64,000 bases of DNA from assembly GCF_000385565.1 (NCBI RefSeq), contig NC_021169.1, forward strand, positions 1,842,571 to 1,906,570, read 5' to 3'. The notes beneath the pieces were generated by a model. The model searched no databases and was not told where the DNA came from. It saw only the letters and a program-made list of their open reading frames with translations. The translations under genes were made by a program, and so were the position numbers. Positions 33,383 through 44,108 of the stretch are shown in pieces. The DNA is from Archaeoglobus sulfaticallidus PM70-1 (lineage in GTDB: Archaea; Halobacteriota; Archaeoglobi; Archaeoglobales; Archaeoglobaceae). Position 1 is the first letter of the stretch. Each line of letters begins with the position of its first letter.

Positions 33383-35302
33383 CTACAGACCTCGAAACTT
33401 AGACGACACATTCAGAGCTTCCCTCAGGAATTTCTCAAGTTCTGTCTCATCACAGATCATACATCTATCACCAAGACAGATCGAATTTTTTCCTTCTTTC
33501 AGGATTACATTGTGGTTTATGTACTTTCTCAGCCTTCTAAGTTCACTTAAATCGCTCTCGACAACCATTGGCCTGAAATATGACTGCAATGATAAAAGAT
33601 ACCCGGCATCGAATAAACCGTGCCCGAGACCAGCATAGCTCTTCAAAACCCTCTCTGCAATTTCGCTGTACCTCGTTTCCATAAAATAGATGCCAAGAGT
33701 TATCAGATTCTGGATCATCTGGCTTACTGCAGAGCGATGAGAGAGATCGTTTATGCTTGCTGGATCGTCTCCGTCATAGAAGCCGTTATTCCTGTAAAAC
33801 TCCTTGATGCCGATCTCAGCAAGCTCTTTTGCATAATCCAAGTATTTCTCGCTGAGTGTGGCAGTATAGCAATCCACAAGCATTGAGATCGTAAAGGCAT
33901 AATCCTCCAGCAACCCTTCCATTCCATCTCTTCTCATGAGAATGTCATGAAACCTGTCTGACAGGAGTTTCTCAGCATTTTTTATTGCGTATTCGGTATC
34001 GTTTTCAAATATCAAACCGAAATATATCAAGCCAGAGTTCACGATTGATGTGTAGGATGTGTACACGCTTTTATCGATTTTCAACTCATCTTTGAGTCTG
34101 TATCTGTACCTCCTGAGCTTTTCCCTACCGCTACTCAGGATTTCTTCCAGATCCTGAACGCTGATTCCCATCTCCTCAGCGACGGTATCCACCGAGGCAT
34201 CAATCCGCAGATGGTTTTTGCCCCTGAAGTTTCCAGCCTCGCTTACATTGTAAAAGAATTTGAAAGCTTTCAATTCTAGATCATCCAAAACATCCTTAAG
34301 CTCTTCAAAGCTGTAGGTGTAAAAACCACCTTCTTCCCCACGAAAATCCGCATCTACTGAGGTGTAAAACCCGAGATCTGCCTTTAAGAATTTCTCAAGG
34401 AAGTCCACAATGCCCTCTGAGGCTAACCTGAATATCTTCCTGCCAAAACATCTGTAGGCTATTGAGTATGTTATTAAAAGCTCTCCATTCTCATAGACTA
34501 TCTTCTCGAAATGGGGTATCGTCCACTCCCTGTCAACGGTGTATCTGAAAAAACCACCGAAAATGTGGTCGTGAATTCCTCCCGCGAACATCTCCTCAAG
34601 GGTTTGATCCGCAAACTTCAGCGAATCGTTGAATCTATCCCTCATGTTGAGCAGGAACCTGACCGCTGTTGGCATCGGAAACTTCTGACCGAATCCAAAT
34701 CCACCATAAACTGGATCCGCGATAGCCAGAATCGAATCAAGAGCCTTTTTCAGCATTTCTGGATTTGGCTCGCCCATAACAAACTTATTTTCAAGGTTCT
34801 TTTTGATCTCCTCAGCGATGGCTTCTGTTTTCTCCCTCTCTTTTTTAAATGAATCCAGAACAGCCTTTAAAACCTTCATGAATGCTGGCTTCCCGAATTT
34901 CTCCTCTTTCGGGAAATATGTTCCGCCGTAAAAAGCCTCCCCATTGGGAAGAGCAAACACCGTAAGAGGCCACCCGCCCTCTCCGGTTAATGCAGAGATG
35001 GCCTCCTGATACTTTCTGTCTATGTTCGGCATCTCATCCCTGTCAACTTTCACACATATGAAGTTCTCATTCAAGAATCTCGCAATTTCTGGATCGCTAT
35101 AGGATTCCTCATCCATAACATGGCACCAGTGACACCAAGAAGCTCCAATATCTATGAGAATGGGTTTATCTTCTTTTTCAGCCATCTTAAAAACTTCTTT
35201 TGTGTAGGGGTACCACCTGACCGGCTGATTTAAAGCCTCTTTCAGATATGCGGAGCTTGATTTTCCTTCTTCAATGTATTTCCTTAAATCCATCATGCTC
35301 AT
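33383..35302 (-). CDS. Thioredoxin-domain protein, DUF255/YyaL (SSP411) family
   Basis: 639 residues. The N-terminal thioredoxin-like domain has GASWCHWCHVMDEESYSDPE near residue 52 and the downstream EGGWPLTVFALPNGEAFYGG segment. The C-terminal part is an (alpha/alpha)6 barrel like N-acylglucosamine 2-epimerases. The family is widespread and conserved but its substrate is unknown. Several Met codons cluster at the start (35302, 35296, 35293); the true one is uncertain. There is no operon partner on its strand. Confidence 0.92.
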   Translation of the reverse strand: MSMMDLRKYIEEGKSSSAYLKEALNQPVRWYPYTKEVFKMAEKEDKPILIDIGASWCHWCHVMDEESYSDPEIARFLNENFICVKVDRDEMPNIDRKYQEAISALTGEGGWPLTVFALPNGEAFYGGTYFPKEEKFGKPAFMKVLKAVLDSFKKEREKTEAIAEEIKKNLENKFVMGEPNPEMLKKALDSILAIADPVYGGFGFGQKFPMPTAVRFLLNMRDRFNDSLKFADQTLEEMFAGGIHDHIFGGFFRYTVDREWTIPHFEKIVYENGELLITYSIAYRCFGRKIFRLASEGIVDFLEKFLKADLGFYTSVDADFRGEEGGFYTYSFEELKDVLDDLELKAFKFFYNVSEAGNFRGKNHLRIDASVDTVAEEMGISVQDLEEILSSGREKLRRYRYRLKDELKIDKSVYTSYTSIVNSGLIYFGLIFENDTEYAIKNAEKLLSDRFHDILMRRDGMEGLLEDYAFTISMLVDCYTATLSEKYLDYAKELAEIGIKEFYRNNGFYDGDDPASINDLSHRSAVSQMIQNLITLGIYFMETRYSEIAERVLKSYAGLGHGLFDAGYLLSLQSYFRPMVVESDLSELRRLRKYINHNVILKEGKNSICLGDRCMICDETELEKFLREALNVSSKFRGL

Positions 35303-35397
35303 CTTATATCATCTTCTGATTATTTCTGCTTTTTCACATTCTTAACATATACATCCTTTTACGCCAAATACAAATCGACTAAATCTCAAGACAACTC

Positions 35398-35934
35398 TTA
35401 ATCCGAATTGCTTGTTCTCAGCCTTATCTTCATGAAATCTTCCTTTACATCCACCTCAAGACCAAAAGCAGGTAGTACCTCTTCAAGGAATATTCTGACA
35501 AATTTTCCTGTAGCTTCGTTGTTCAAAACGAGAGTGTACTCTCCTCTTCTCTCATTGATCCTGAAGAAATTGCATGCCTCAAGTCTTTCCAAGATATCAT
35601 CAACCCTCATCCCACTGAACTCCTCAGCATGCATGTTCGCAATCTTTTTGTGTATCTCCCAGAATTTTTCCTTTTCAGGATGAGATTCTATGAACCTCAG
35701 AAAGGCTATCCAGTGATTTATGTCGAGGATTACATGTTCACCTTCCGCAAGCATTTCCGCATAGGTCTTTATCCTCTCAAGCTTGTATTTTTGAAGGTCT
35801 TTATACTGATCGTAGAATTTCAGGGCATTTCTCATTATCTCGCTCTGCGATAGCCCAGATTCCCTTTTCAGCTTTTCGAGTATCCTGTAGCTTTCCTCAT
35901 CAAGTGCAACAGTAATCCTGATTGGATTTCGCAT
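35398..35934 (-). CDS. Ribbon-helix-helix (CopG-type) regulator
   Basis: 178 residues from the ATG at 35934; the TTG at 35949 is less likely. The N-terminal 45 residues (RITVALDEESYRILEKLKRE, SGLSQSEIMRNALKFYDQYK) form a ribbon-helix-helix DNA-binding domain. The rest is an alpha/beta domain of unknown ligand. It is divergent from the first amt gene, with an inverted repeat between them, so regulation of ammonium uptake is a possible role. Confidence 0.82.
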   Translation of the reverse strand: MRNPIRITVALDEESYRILEKLKRESGLSQSEIMRNALKFYDQYKDLQKYKLERIKTYAEMLAEGEHVILDINHWIAFLRFIESHPEKEKFWEIHKKIANMHAEEFSGMRVDDILERLEACNFFRINERRGEYTLVLNNEATGKFVRIFLEEVLPAFGLEVDVKEDFMKIRLRTSNSD

Positions 35935-36025
35935 ACTGGTTTTGATCAAAGAATTTGTTTAAAAAACTTATGATGGCAGTGTGAATTTTTTAAAATATTA
36001 GGCTAAGATTTTAAAAATTTTCATG

Positions 36026-36047
36026 TTGAGTTGCACTTGTAACTCAA
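36026..36047. promoter_or_regulatory. Inverted repeat upstream of amt1
   Basis: TTGAGTT (36026-36032) and AACTCAA (36041-36047) form a perfect 7-bp inverted repeat with an 8-base spacer. A third AACTCAA half-site follows near 36083. It lies between the ribbon-helix-helix regulator and amt1. The remainder of 35950-36183 is AT-rich with ATATATTTT near 36126 as a possible TATA. Confidence 0.45.
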
Positions 36048-36183
36048 TGCAACCTCGTAAAAAGTGAGGGTATTGTTCCCCAACTCAAAATCATTAAAAA
36101 ATTCTAAAAATTCTTCATTTTAATCATATATTTTGTGAGAATTTAAGAACTATTAAGAGCTTAGCTTAAAAATTTTTTAAAAC

Positions 36184-37371
36184 ATGGTCATGCTTTATGA
36201 ACTCATGAACCCAGGAGATGTTGCTTGGTTACTGACCTCAACGGCATTGGTTATGCTAATGACCCCGGGATTGGGGTTATTCTACGGAGGAATGGTCGGA
36301 AAGAAGAATGTCCTCTCAATGATATCAATGAGCTTCATAACCTTTGCAGTGGTGAGCATTCAGTGGGTATTGCTTGGGTATACAATGGCCTTTGGCAGGG
36401 ACATCAGCGGTTTACTTGGAGGATTAGAGCACATCGGGCTTAAAGATCTCAAAATGATTGATTACGCATTTGTAGCATTTCAGCTTGTCTTTGCAGCCAT
36501 AACACTCGCAATAATAACCTCGGCAATGGCAGAGAGAGTAAAGTTTTCAGCTTTCATTCTCTTCGCCGTTCTATGGACTTCCATAGTTTACGATCCACTT
36601 GCACACTGGGTATGGGGCAACGGCTGGTTAGCTAAACTTGGCGCACTGGACTTTGCTGGAGGAACCGTTGTCCATATAAGCTCTGGTTTTTCAGCTCTCG
36701 CTTTAGCGTTTGTTGTTGGCAAGAGGAGAGGATTTGGAGAGTACAGCATGGAACCGCACAACATTCCGATGACCTTGCTTGGCGCAGCCCTGCTCTGGTT
36801 TGGATGGTTCGGATTTAACGCGGGAAGCGCTTTAGCTGCAAACGATCTTGCTGCAAATGCTTTCATAGTGACAAATACCGCAGCTTCAGCCGGTGCTATT
36901 TCATGGCTCATCGTAAGCTGGATCAAGGGCAAGCCCGGAAGTCTTGGGATCGTCAGTGGGGCGATCGCCGGACTGGTTGCGATAACTCCTGCTGCAGGAT
37001 TCGTTGACCCCCTGTCAGCAATTATAATCGGTGTTGTTGCTGGAGTGATATGCTACTATGCCATGCTTTTCAGAATAAGCAAGGGAATCGATGAGAGCCT
37101 AGATGCATGGGCAATACATGGTGTCGGTGGATTCTGGGGAGCAATAGCTACAGGAATCTTCGCAAGCGTTGGAGCTACCGGATTATTGCTGGGCAATGTA
37201 GGACAGCTCGTTGCACAGATTATTGGAGCTGTATCAGCTGCACTGTATGCCTTCGTTCTCACGCTGATAATCGCGAAGTTCGTTGATATGACTATCGGGC
37301 TTAGGGTCAGCAACGAGGAAGAGTATGTCGGGCTGGATGTGTCGCAGCATGGTGAGGTAGCATACACTTAA
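36184..37371 (+). CDS. amt1: Ammonium transporter Amt (copy 1)
   Basis: 395 residues, eleven membrane helices. The pore histidines are His164 in [13 protein letters not shown] and the one in [11 protein letters not shown]. The gate and cytoplasmic interaction segments are present, including the C-terminal tail [17 protein letters not shown] that GlnK contacts. It imports ammonium/ammonia. It is followed after nine bases by glnK1. The tail region and a middle tract are nearly identical in DNA to copy 2. Confidence 0.97.
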   Translation: MVMLYELMNPGDVAWLLTSTALVMLMTPGLGLFYGGMVGKKNVLSMISMSFITFAVVSIQWVLLGYTMAFGRDISGLLGGLEHIGLKDLKMIDYAFVAFQLVFAAITLAIITSAMAERVKFSAFILFAVLWTSIVYDPLAHWVWGNGWLAKLGALDFAGGTVVHISSGFSALALAFVVGKRRGFGEYSMEPHNIPMTLLGAALLWFGWFGFNAGSALAANDLAANAFIVTNTAASAGAISWLIVSWIKGKPGSLGIVSGAIAGLVAITPAAGFVDPLSAIIIGVVAGVICYYAMLFRISKGIDESLDAWAIHGVGGFWGAIATGIFASVGATGLLLGNVGQLVAQIIGAVSAALYAFVLTLIIAKFVDMTIGLRVSNEEEYVGLDVSQHGEVAYT

Positions 37372-37710
<339 letters not shown>

Positions 37711-37822
37711 TCATTTATATTTTCAAAAAACTTTAGAATCAAATAGTGATTTATGAAGATTTGTGAATCTTTATGAGTTTTTGTTAAAAATATTTTAAAA
37801 CAACTCGGAATTTCTGAGCGAC

Positions 37823-39022
37823 ATGGATAGCGGAGATACTGCCTGGATACTGGTATCAACGGCATTGGTCATGCTGATGACTCCCGGAGTGGGGTTGTTT
37901 TATGCTGGAATGGTCAGAAAGAAGAATGCAGTAAACATGATCGCATTGAGCTTCGTTTGCTTAGTGGTTGTCAGCATAATCTGGGTTGCCTATGCATACT
38001 CACTGGCATTTGGCAGCGATGTTGCAGGGTTTACTGGAGATCTCAGCTACGCGTTCTTGGAAAAGGTTGGATTTGATCCACTGGATGGAATGACGATACC
38101 CCATTTGGTTTTTGTTATCTATCAGATGATGTTTGCGGTTATAACCCTTGCAATTTTGACATCTGCTGTTGCAGAGAGAGTAAAGCTTTCATCCTTCATA
38201 ATTTTCGGTATCCTGTGGATAACTCTCGTTTATGCACCGTTCGCACACTGGCTCTGGGGTAACGGCTGGTTAGCTAAGCTTGGAGCACTGGACTTTGCTG
38301 GAGGGATGGTTGTCCACATCAGCTCTGGATTTGCTGCTCTCGCTTTAGCGTTTGTTGTTGGTAAAAGAGGAGGCTTCGGTGAGTACAACATAGAGCCGCA
38401 CAACATTCCTATGACTTTGCTTGGCGCAGCCCTGCTCTGGTTTGGATGGTTCGGGTTCAATGGAGGGAGTGCTTTAGCTGCAAATGGCCTTGCTGCAAAT
38501 GCGATAGTCGTCACAAACACATCTGCTGCGGTAGCTGGAGCTGTGTGGATGATCATCGGATGGATCAAGGGCAAGCCCGGAAGCCTCGGGATCGTCAGTG
38601 GGGCGATTGCCGGACTGGCTGCGATAACTCCTGCTGCAGGATTCGTTGATGTCAAAGGAGCAATTATAATCGGTCTCGTTTCCGGTATAATCTGCTATCT
38701 GGCAATGGACTTCAGGATAAAGAAACAGATAGATGAGAGCCTGGATGCCTGGGCAATACACGGCATAGGTGGATTGTGGGGCAGCTTAGCCGTTGGGATC
38801 TTCGCCACAACTTCGATAAACGAGTTCGCTGGATTGATCAATGGCAGTGTATCATTGCTGAAAGCCCAGATCATTGCTGTAATTGCCACCGTCATCTATG
38901 CTTTCGTGGTGTCCTATGTGCTTGCGAAGATAGTTGATGCAGTATTTGGACTGAGAGTCAGCAACGAGGAAGAGTATGTCGGGCTGGATGTGTCGCAGCA
39001 CGAAGAGGTTGCATATGCCTGA
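37823..39022 (+). CDS. amt2: Ammonium transporter Amt (copy 2)
   Basis: 399 residues with the same helices and pore histidines ([24 protein letters not shown]) and the GlnK-contacting tail. It differs from copy 1 mainly in the helix 2-3 loop ([17 protein letters not shown]) and near the C-terminus. ATATTTTAAAAC about 30 bases before the ATG is its probable TATA, so it has its own promoter. It pairs with glnK2 downstream, separated by 30 bases. Confidence 0.97.
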   Translation: MDSGDTAWILVSTALVMLMTPGVGLFYAGMVRKKNAVNMIALSFVCLVVVSIIWVAYAYSLAFGSDVAGFTGDLSYAFLEKVGFDPLDGMTIPHLVFVIYQMMFAVITLAILTSAVAERVKLSSFIIFGILWITLVYAPFAHWLWGNGWLAKLGALDFAGGMVVHISSGFAALALAFVVGKRGGFGEYNIEPHNIPMTLLGAALLWFGWFGFNGGSALAANGLAANAIVVTNTSAAVAGAVWMIIGWIKGKPGSLGIVSGAIAGLAAITPAAGFVDVKGAIIIGLVSGIICYLAMDFRIKKQIDESLDAWAIHGIGGLWGSLAVGIFATTSINEFAGLINGSVSLLKAQIIAVIATVIYAFVVSYVLAKIVDAVFGLRVSNEEEYVGLDVSQHEEVAYA

Positions 39023-39040
39023 ACATCCTGAACAACATGA

Positions 39041-39385
<345 letters not shown>

Positions 39386-39386
39386 A

Positions 39387-39415
39387 AATATATTAATATT
39401 TTTTATTAATATATT
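39387..39415 (+). terminator. AT-only hairpin after glnK2
   Basis: AATATATTAATA and TATTAATATATT form a perfect 12-bp stem around a five-T loop, starting one base after the stop codon. It is a plausible transcription end for the amt2-glnK2 unit. The stem has no GC pair, which is weak at high temperature. Confidence 0.45.
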
Positions 39416-39770
39416 GTCTTATAAAAATATAAAGCCTTTATTCAACCAGATCTCAGTCATGCTTTTGGAAGAGTAGAGGCTCCACTTGCTTGGTCCTGTC
39501 GAGGAGTTTGTTGAGTGGTATAATAATAGACTATCTGAGGAGAATATGAAAAAGAAAAAACAGAGGAAGTGGCTGTTATGCTGGGAGTTCCAGGGATAAG
39601 AAGGTGTTGAGGTTGGCTGAGATGTGATTTGGTAATGACCATATAGTTTTTGTATTAAAGTTATCGAGAATAACCACCAGCAGAATTTGACAGATGGTGA
39701 CTGTGGATGGATTGTAGCTTTAGTCTTGAAAATGATTAATCCTTAACATTTTTGAGAAGCTTCCAAAAAA
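39416..39770. other. Intergenic region; possible transposase scrap
   Basis: No intact gene is seen. On the plus strand from about 39496 the DNA reads EEFVEWYNNRLSEENMKKKK, which resembles the end of DDE-type transposases (the EFVxWYNxRxH segment), then breaks into stops and a shifted frame. No inverted repeats or complete insertion sequence are recognisable. Confidence 0.3.
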
Positions 39771-39779
39771 TTTATATGG
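39771..39779 (+). promoter_or_regulatory. TATA box of ribK-ribB
   Basis: TTTATATGG is centred about 31 bases before the ATG at 39806, fitting a leaderless or nearly leaderless mRNA. This argues against the TTG start at 39752, which would lie upstream of the promoter. Confidence 0.6.
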
Positions 39780-39805
39780 TTTGTGAGAAATATCTCAATC
39801 TTAAG

Positions 39806-40453
39806 ATGATCGAGATCCTCAAACTGCTCGCACTGATGGATGCCCACAAAAGGGTTGTAAAGATAAGCTCAAAAGAGCTTGCAGACAAAATAGGTCAGAG
39901 TTTTCAAACGGCTGCAAGGAAGCTGAAGGAGCTTGAAGAAAACGGATACATACTGAGAACAATTGATAAGGATGGACAATACATAGTCATCACGGAAAAT
40001 GGTGAGAAGCTGCTTTATAAGGAATATCTGGACTACAAGAAGATTTTTGAGAGTGTCGAGGAGATTTTTATTCGTGGAAAGGTCATGAGCGGTATAGGCG
40101 AAGGAAGATACTATGTTTCCTTGGACGGATATAGGAAGCAGTTCAGAGAGAAACTCGGTTTTGATCCATATCCTGGAACGCTCAACCTTAAACTTCCGAA
40201 AGAACAGGCTTATCTGCGAAGACGAATAGATGAAGAGGATGGAATAATAATTCATGGCTTCAAAACAGAGGATAGAACTTTTGGAGAAGTTAAGGCATTT
40301 AAATGTAAAATTGGGGATTATGAAGGAGCTATAGTTCTCCCGCAAAGAACCCATTATCCGAAGGATATACTGGAGGTTATAGCTCCTGTGAAGTTGAGAG
40401 ATAAACTTGGCCTGAAAGACGGCGATTTTGTAGAAGTGGAGGTGTTTCTATGA
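39806..40453 (+). CDS. ribK: CTP-dependent riboflavin kinase with HTH domain
   Basis: 215 residues. The N-terminal 85 residues are a winged helix (ISSKELADKIGQSFQTAARK). The C-terminal 130 residues are the archaeal RibK barrel (GEGRYYVSLDGYRKQFREKL, GFDPYPGTLNLKLP), which converts riboflavin to FMN using CTP. The HTH-RibK fusion is known to bind DNA in some archaea (RbkR) and to regulate riboflavin genes. It overlaps ribB by four bases. Confidence 0.95.
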   Translation: MIEILKLLALMDAHKRVVKISSKELADKIGQSFQTAARKLKELEENGYILRTIDKDGQYIVITENGEKLLYKEYLDYKKIFESVEEIFIRGKVMSGIGEGRYYVSLDGYRKQFREKLGFDPYPGTLNLKLPKEQAYLRRRIDEEDGIIIHGFKTEDRTFGEVKAFKCKIGDYEGAIVLPQRTHYPKDILEVIAPVKLRDKLGLKDGDFVEVEVFL

Positions 40454-41154
40454 TTGATGAAGCTTTAAAAGCTTTTAGGAGAGGAGAGCCAGTACTGATC
40501 TATGATTTCGACCATAGAGAGGGTGAGACGGATATAGCAATCCCTGCCGTCAATGTAAGCCATCAGGATGTTGCGATGATGAGAATCGATGGTGGAGGGT
40601 TGATATGTGTCGCGATCCATCCTATCGCTGCGGATAAGCTTCAGATTCCTTTCATGCATGACGTACTGGCTGCTGCTGGGGAAAAGATGCCATATCTCTT
40701 ATCACTCAGCAGAAATGATATAAAGTACGATTCCAGATCGTCATTTGCCGTCTGGGTAAACCACAGGGATACCTTTACAGGGATTACCGATATAGACAGG
40801 GCGCTAACGATCAGAAGGGTTGGAGAGGTTGTTGATATGGTAATGACCAACGGTGAGTTCGACTTCGCCAGCGAGTTCAGATCCCCCGGACATGTTGCTC
40901 TACTCAGAGCTGCTGTGAATCTAACATACGACAGGGTTGGACAGACCGAACTCAGTGTGGCTCTTGCAGAGATGGCTGGCATATCTCCGGCTGTTGCGAT
41001 ATGCGAGATGCTCGATGCAGAAACTGGAAAGGCGCTGTCAAAGGAGAAAGCAATTGAATATGCTGAAGAGAGAGGTATCCCATTCGTTGAGGGAGACGAG
41101 ATAGTCGAGTACTACAGGGATTTCAAGGAAGTTAAAGTGAAGCTGTTCATTTAA
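40450..41154 (+). CDS. ribB: 3,4-dihydroxy-2-butanone 4-phosphate synthase
   Basis: 234 residues. It converts ribulose 5-phosphate to the four-carbon riboflavin precursor. The acidic loop YDFDHREGETD (residues 18-28) carries the metal ligands, GGGLICVAIHP follows, and the FRSPGHVALLRAA segment has the second-half histidine. It is the intact counterpart of the degenerate domain in RibA at 2322. Translational coupling to ribK by ATGA. Confidence 0.95.
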   Translation: MIDEALKAFRRGEPVLIYDFDHREGETDIAIPAVNVSHQDVAMMRIDGGGLICVAIHPIAADKLQIPFMHDVLAAAGEKMPYLLSLSRNDIKYDSRSSFAVWVNHRDTFTGITDIDRALTIRRVGEVVDMVMTNGEFDFASEFRSPGHVALLRAAVNLTYDRVGQTELSVALAEMAGISPAVAICEMLDAETGKALSKEKAIEYAEERGIPFVEGDEIVEYYRDFKEVKVKLFI

Positions 41155-41183
41155 CTTTTTAACCCTTAATTCCTTTAGCCAGT

Positions 41184-42383
41184 TCATCCCAAAATCCTGC
41201 TCACAAGCTCTGAAATCTCGATGCTCGGGTTCTCCACCATAGATACCCTATCAAAATCTTCATCCATGGCCATAAACAGCTCTCTCAGCCTTCTCTCTCC
41301 AGCAAGATCACTTTTCTGCAAACACAGAGATGCAAAAGCGTTCATAAATGAGTCGATCACGTTTTCTGGCACATCGAAATAGCAGATGTCCATCAGATAC
41401 TCGCAGAGTTCGAGCGGTGCCTTGTAGAACTCTCCGATCTCAACACCCAGCTTCGAGAACTTTCTTACCTTTGAAGCAAGTCCGATTTTTTCAAGTTCAC
41501 TGAACAGCCTGACTGATTCATCATATATAACAAAATCTGCCATAAACCTTGAGAAAAGCTGGAATTTCGTATAGATCTCCTTCAGCTTCTCGAAGTCGAA
41601 TCTTCTTATGTGCAACATGGGAATCAAAGAATATCTGTCGCCATATTTGACCGAGAGATCTGAATCCGGCTGCCTGACCTCCAAACTCATACCGCTCTTT
41701 CCGATCGTTCCGCAGCATATCAGAAAAACCTCTTTCCTTCCGATTTTATCAACTATTCTGTTGAGTTCATCTCTATTCACATCAATCTTTCGGTAAAGAA
41801 ACTCCCTTGCCAGATCTCTTCCGTCTTCGGTAAGATAATTCATTCTTGCCGGAACATTTCGCTCTTTTGGATGGGAATAGGCCATGCCTAAGTTCTTCAA
41901 CTCTTCAAGCATTGCAATGTCCGGCTTTATCTCTAACCTCTGCCGGAATTCTTTCGTGTGTACATAAACTTCTGGGAATTCACCGTAGATGTACATCAGC
42001 AATGCGGAGTTTAGGATAGCTACGGCCTTGGTCTGATCTCTGTATGAACCTATGAACTCGTCAACAACATCAAAATCCACAATTTCTTTACATCTCTCAT
42101 CAATGTTTTCTTTAAAACCAGTGAGAAAAGATATGAATTCCTCAAGATTCATCGTCTCGTATTTGCTCATACCTTCAGAGTTTGTCAGAATAATATTCCT
42201 TTTCTGCGGACGGAACTCAATTTTTATTTCTGCAAGAGGAATTGTATTGCCTGTAGCCACACATATCGAATTTCCAGCTCTCTTTGCTATAAAAATCTCG
42301 CCGTAAGGTGTGAAAAGCTTTCTAACTCTGAAACCAGCAAGCTTCAGCATTAGATAGAGCTTGAGCTTTGAGATCTGCTGCAT
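41184..42383 (-). CDS. Conserved-looking protein of unknown function
   Basis: 399 residues; I do not recognise the family. The N-terminus (LMLKLAGFRVRKLFTPYGEI) has a basic patch and a beta-rich region to about 110. The middle (125-205) looks like a mixed alpha/beta or winged-helix segment. An aromatic-rich segment (YSLIPMLHIRRFDFEKLKEI) and a long helical C-terminus follow. No catalytic motif, signal or membrane segment is visible. It is convergent with ribB and 47 bases downstream of the TIP49 gene on the same strand, so the two may be co-transcribed. Confidence 0.7.
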   Translation of the reverse strand: MQQISKLKLYLMLKLAGFRVRKLFTPYGEIFIAKRAGNSICVATGNTIPLAEIKIEFRPQKRNIILTNSEGMSKYETMNLEEFISFLTGFKENIDERCKEIVDFDVVDEFIGSYRDQTKAVAILNSALLMYIYGEFPEVYVHTKEFRQRLEIKPDIAMLEELKNLGMAYSHPKERNVPARMNYLTEDGRDLAREFLYRKIDVNRDELNRIVDKIGRKEVFLICCGTIGKSGMSLEVRQPDSDLSVKYGDRYSLIPMLHIRRFDFEKLKEIYTKFQLFSRFMADFVIYDESVRLFSELEKIGLASKVRKFSKLGVEIGEFYKAPLELCEYLMDICYFDVPENVIDSFMNAFASLCLQKSDLAGERRLRELFMAMDEDFDRVSMVENPSIEISELVSRILG

Positions 42384-42430
42384 CTTTAAGAGTTGGCAGG
42401 TGGTTTAAAAAATTTTGTGAGTTAAACAGC

Positions 42431-43780
42431 TCAGGCAGAGATCAGCCTCTCTTCCCACTTCTTGAGATATGCTGAACTCTGGGTGACATCCGCGAATATT
42501 TCTGCTGCTCTTTCTACATCCTCAACCTCAACCTTCTTAGCTTCTCTCAGCTTCGCGAACTCATGGGCGGGAGCCAGTAGCTGTACAGCATACCTCATGC
42601 TGTTCTCAGCACCAATATCCGTCAGCTTCTCGAGGGCATCATCGCTGAGCATTATTCCAGACTCTGCAGCCCTGATCTCGAGAATTGTCTTGATCTCATC
42701 CCTCTTGTATGGCTCGGTGGTTATGATCAGCAATCTGTCAAGGAGATCAAGCGGGATACCATGGGGAGCGACAAGGTCGGTTCCTCTTATCTTGGAGAAC
42801 CCTCTGTTCGAAGCCAGAATTATGATGGGCGCCATCTCAGACTCCATGGCCCTGTTCATGAATGCAAAAAGCTCTATGTCCATCAGATGCGTCTCATCTA
42901 TAAACAGCACTCCCGGAACCAGCTCAGCCCTTCCTTCCTCGACCCACTTCTTAACCTGCTCATCCACAGCCTCCCTGACCTCGCTGTCGATCTCTCTCGA
43001 CTGAGATGTGAACAGGCTGAATATCGAAGTCCTTCTAGCATTCGCTTCATCTAGGTCGTGCAGGGTAACAACATAGGTGAACTCCCTTTCTTTCTCCACC
43101 TTCCCTGACGGAACCTCAACCACATCGCTTCCACCAAGATCATATTTCTTGCTCGCCTTCTCACTCCTGCCGATTATCGAGATTCTGCCGGTCTCCTTGT
43201 CTATCATTATAACGTCTCCAACCTGAATACCATACTGCAGAAACTGCAGGGCCATTCTGCCACTAACGCTGAATGTTCTGGTCTCATCTTTAGTACTCAG
43301 AGTGAGTGTCGCAGACTCCGGGATCTTCTGGGTTGGGTTGTACGGGTTGGGAACCATGTTGTAGTCCAAGCCCGTAACCTCTCCCTCCAAAACTGTCCTC
43401 GTCTCCCTTATCCTGACACCGATAGCCTTCCTCATCGACTGAATTAACGCTTCAGTTTTTTTCATCTCAGCACTGTAGAACTCCGATGCGCTTGTCTGCA
43501 CAAACGGGATGTCCTTGCCGAGTTCCTTGCTTATTGCAACTGCAATGGCTGTCTTTCCGGTTCCCGGTGGGCCTGCCATCAGTATGCCCCTTCCAGCCAT
43601 TTTGCCAGACTTGATCAATCTGACTATAACTCCAGCAGCCTCTCTCGCCTTCTTCTGCCCAACCAGACCCTCTGCAACATCCTTCGCCCTTAAATTATCA
43701 TCAAGACCCAGACCTCTGATGTGAGAATGAGCACCAACCCTCTCGAACCTCTGGGCGATCTCCCTTATCTCACTCGCCAT
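42431..43780 (-). CDS. TIP49/RuvB-like AAA+ ATPase
   Basis: 449 residues from the ATG at 43780, directly after the ribosome site GGTGATC. Walker A is GPPGTGKTA near residue 67, Walker B is LFIDETHLMD near 290, and sensor 1 is ILASNRGF. A large insertion between them (about 120-235) with an OB-like fold is the hallmark of RuvBL1/2. The eukaryotic proteins act in chromatin remodelling and snoRNP and PIKK assembly; archaeal single-copy members are little studied. TATATATA at 43813-43820 is its promoter. Confidence 0.94.
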   Translation of the reverse strand: MASEIREIAQRFERVGAHSHIRGLGLDDNLRAKDVAEGLVGQKKAREAAGVIVRLIKSGKMAGRGILMAGPPGTGKTAIAVAISKELGKDIPFVQTSASEFYSAEMKKTEALIQSMRKAIGVRIRETRTVLEGEVTGLDYNMVPNPYNPTQKIPESATLTLSTKDETRTFSVSGRMALQFLQYGIQVGDVIMIDKETGRISIIGRSEKASKKYDLGGSDVVEVPSGKVEKEREFTYVVTLHDLDEANARRTSIFSLFTSQSREIDSEVREAVDEQVKKWVEEGRAELVPGVLFIDETHLMDIELFAFMNRAMESEMAPIIILASNRGFSKIRGTDLVAPHGIPLDLLDRLLIITTEPYKRDEIKTILEIRAAESGIMLSDDALEKLTDIGAENSMRYAVQLLAPAHEFAKLREAKKVEVEDVERAAEIFADVTQSSAYLKKWEERLISA

Positions 43781-44084
43781 GGGGATCACCAAGATGAGTG
43801 GGTATGAATTACTATATATAGTTTGCGTAAGTTTAAACTCAGAGATAGCCAATTGAGCGTTGTACAGGGTTTTTGGAAACAACTTCAGCCAGTTCCATAT
43901 AATTCGGGGATTTAGCGGAAAAATTTACAATCGTCCGATCTGTTAAATTTTTGATTGAAATCAAAAATTGAATCCTGAACCTATCCCAAGTTGTTAGCTA
44001 AAAGATCTTCTAGTGTAACTCAATCAAAACCTAACTCTAACTTTTTTCCAGTTAGATCTACCAAAATCGGAAAATCAATTTTAT
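43781..44084. other. Divergent intergenic region
   Basis: These 304 bases hold the TIP49 promoter (TATATATA, 43813-43820, minus) and, at the right end, TTTATATGC (44080-44088, plus), centred 25 bases before the ATG of the next gene. The middle is AT-rich and I see no gene in it. A short inverted match, AAAATTTTTGATT...AATCAAAAATT near 43947-43971, could form a hairpin. Confidence 0.5.
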
Positions 44085-44108
44085 ATGCTCAGCAAACTAA
44101 AAACTTTC

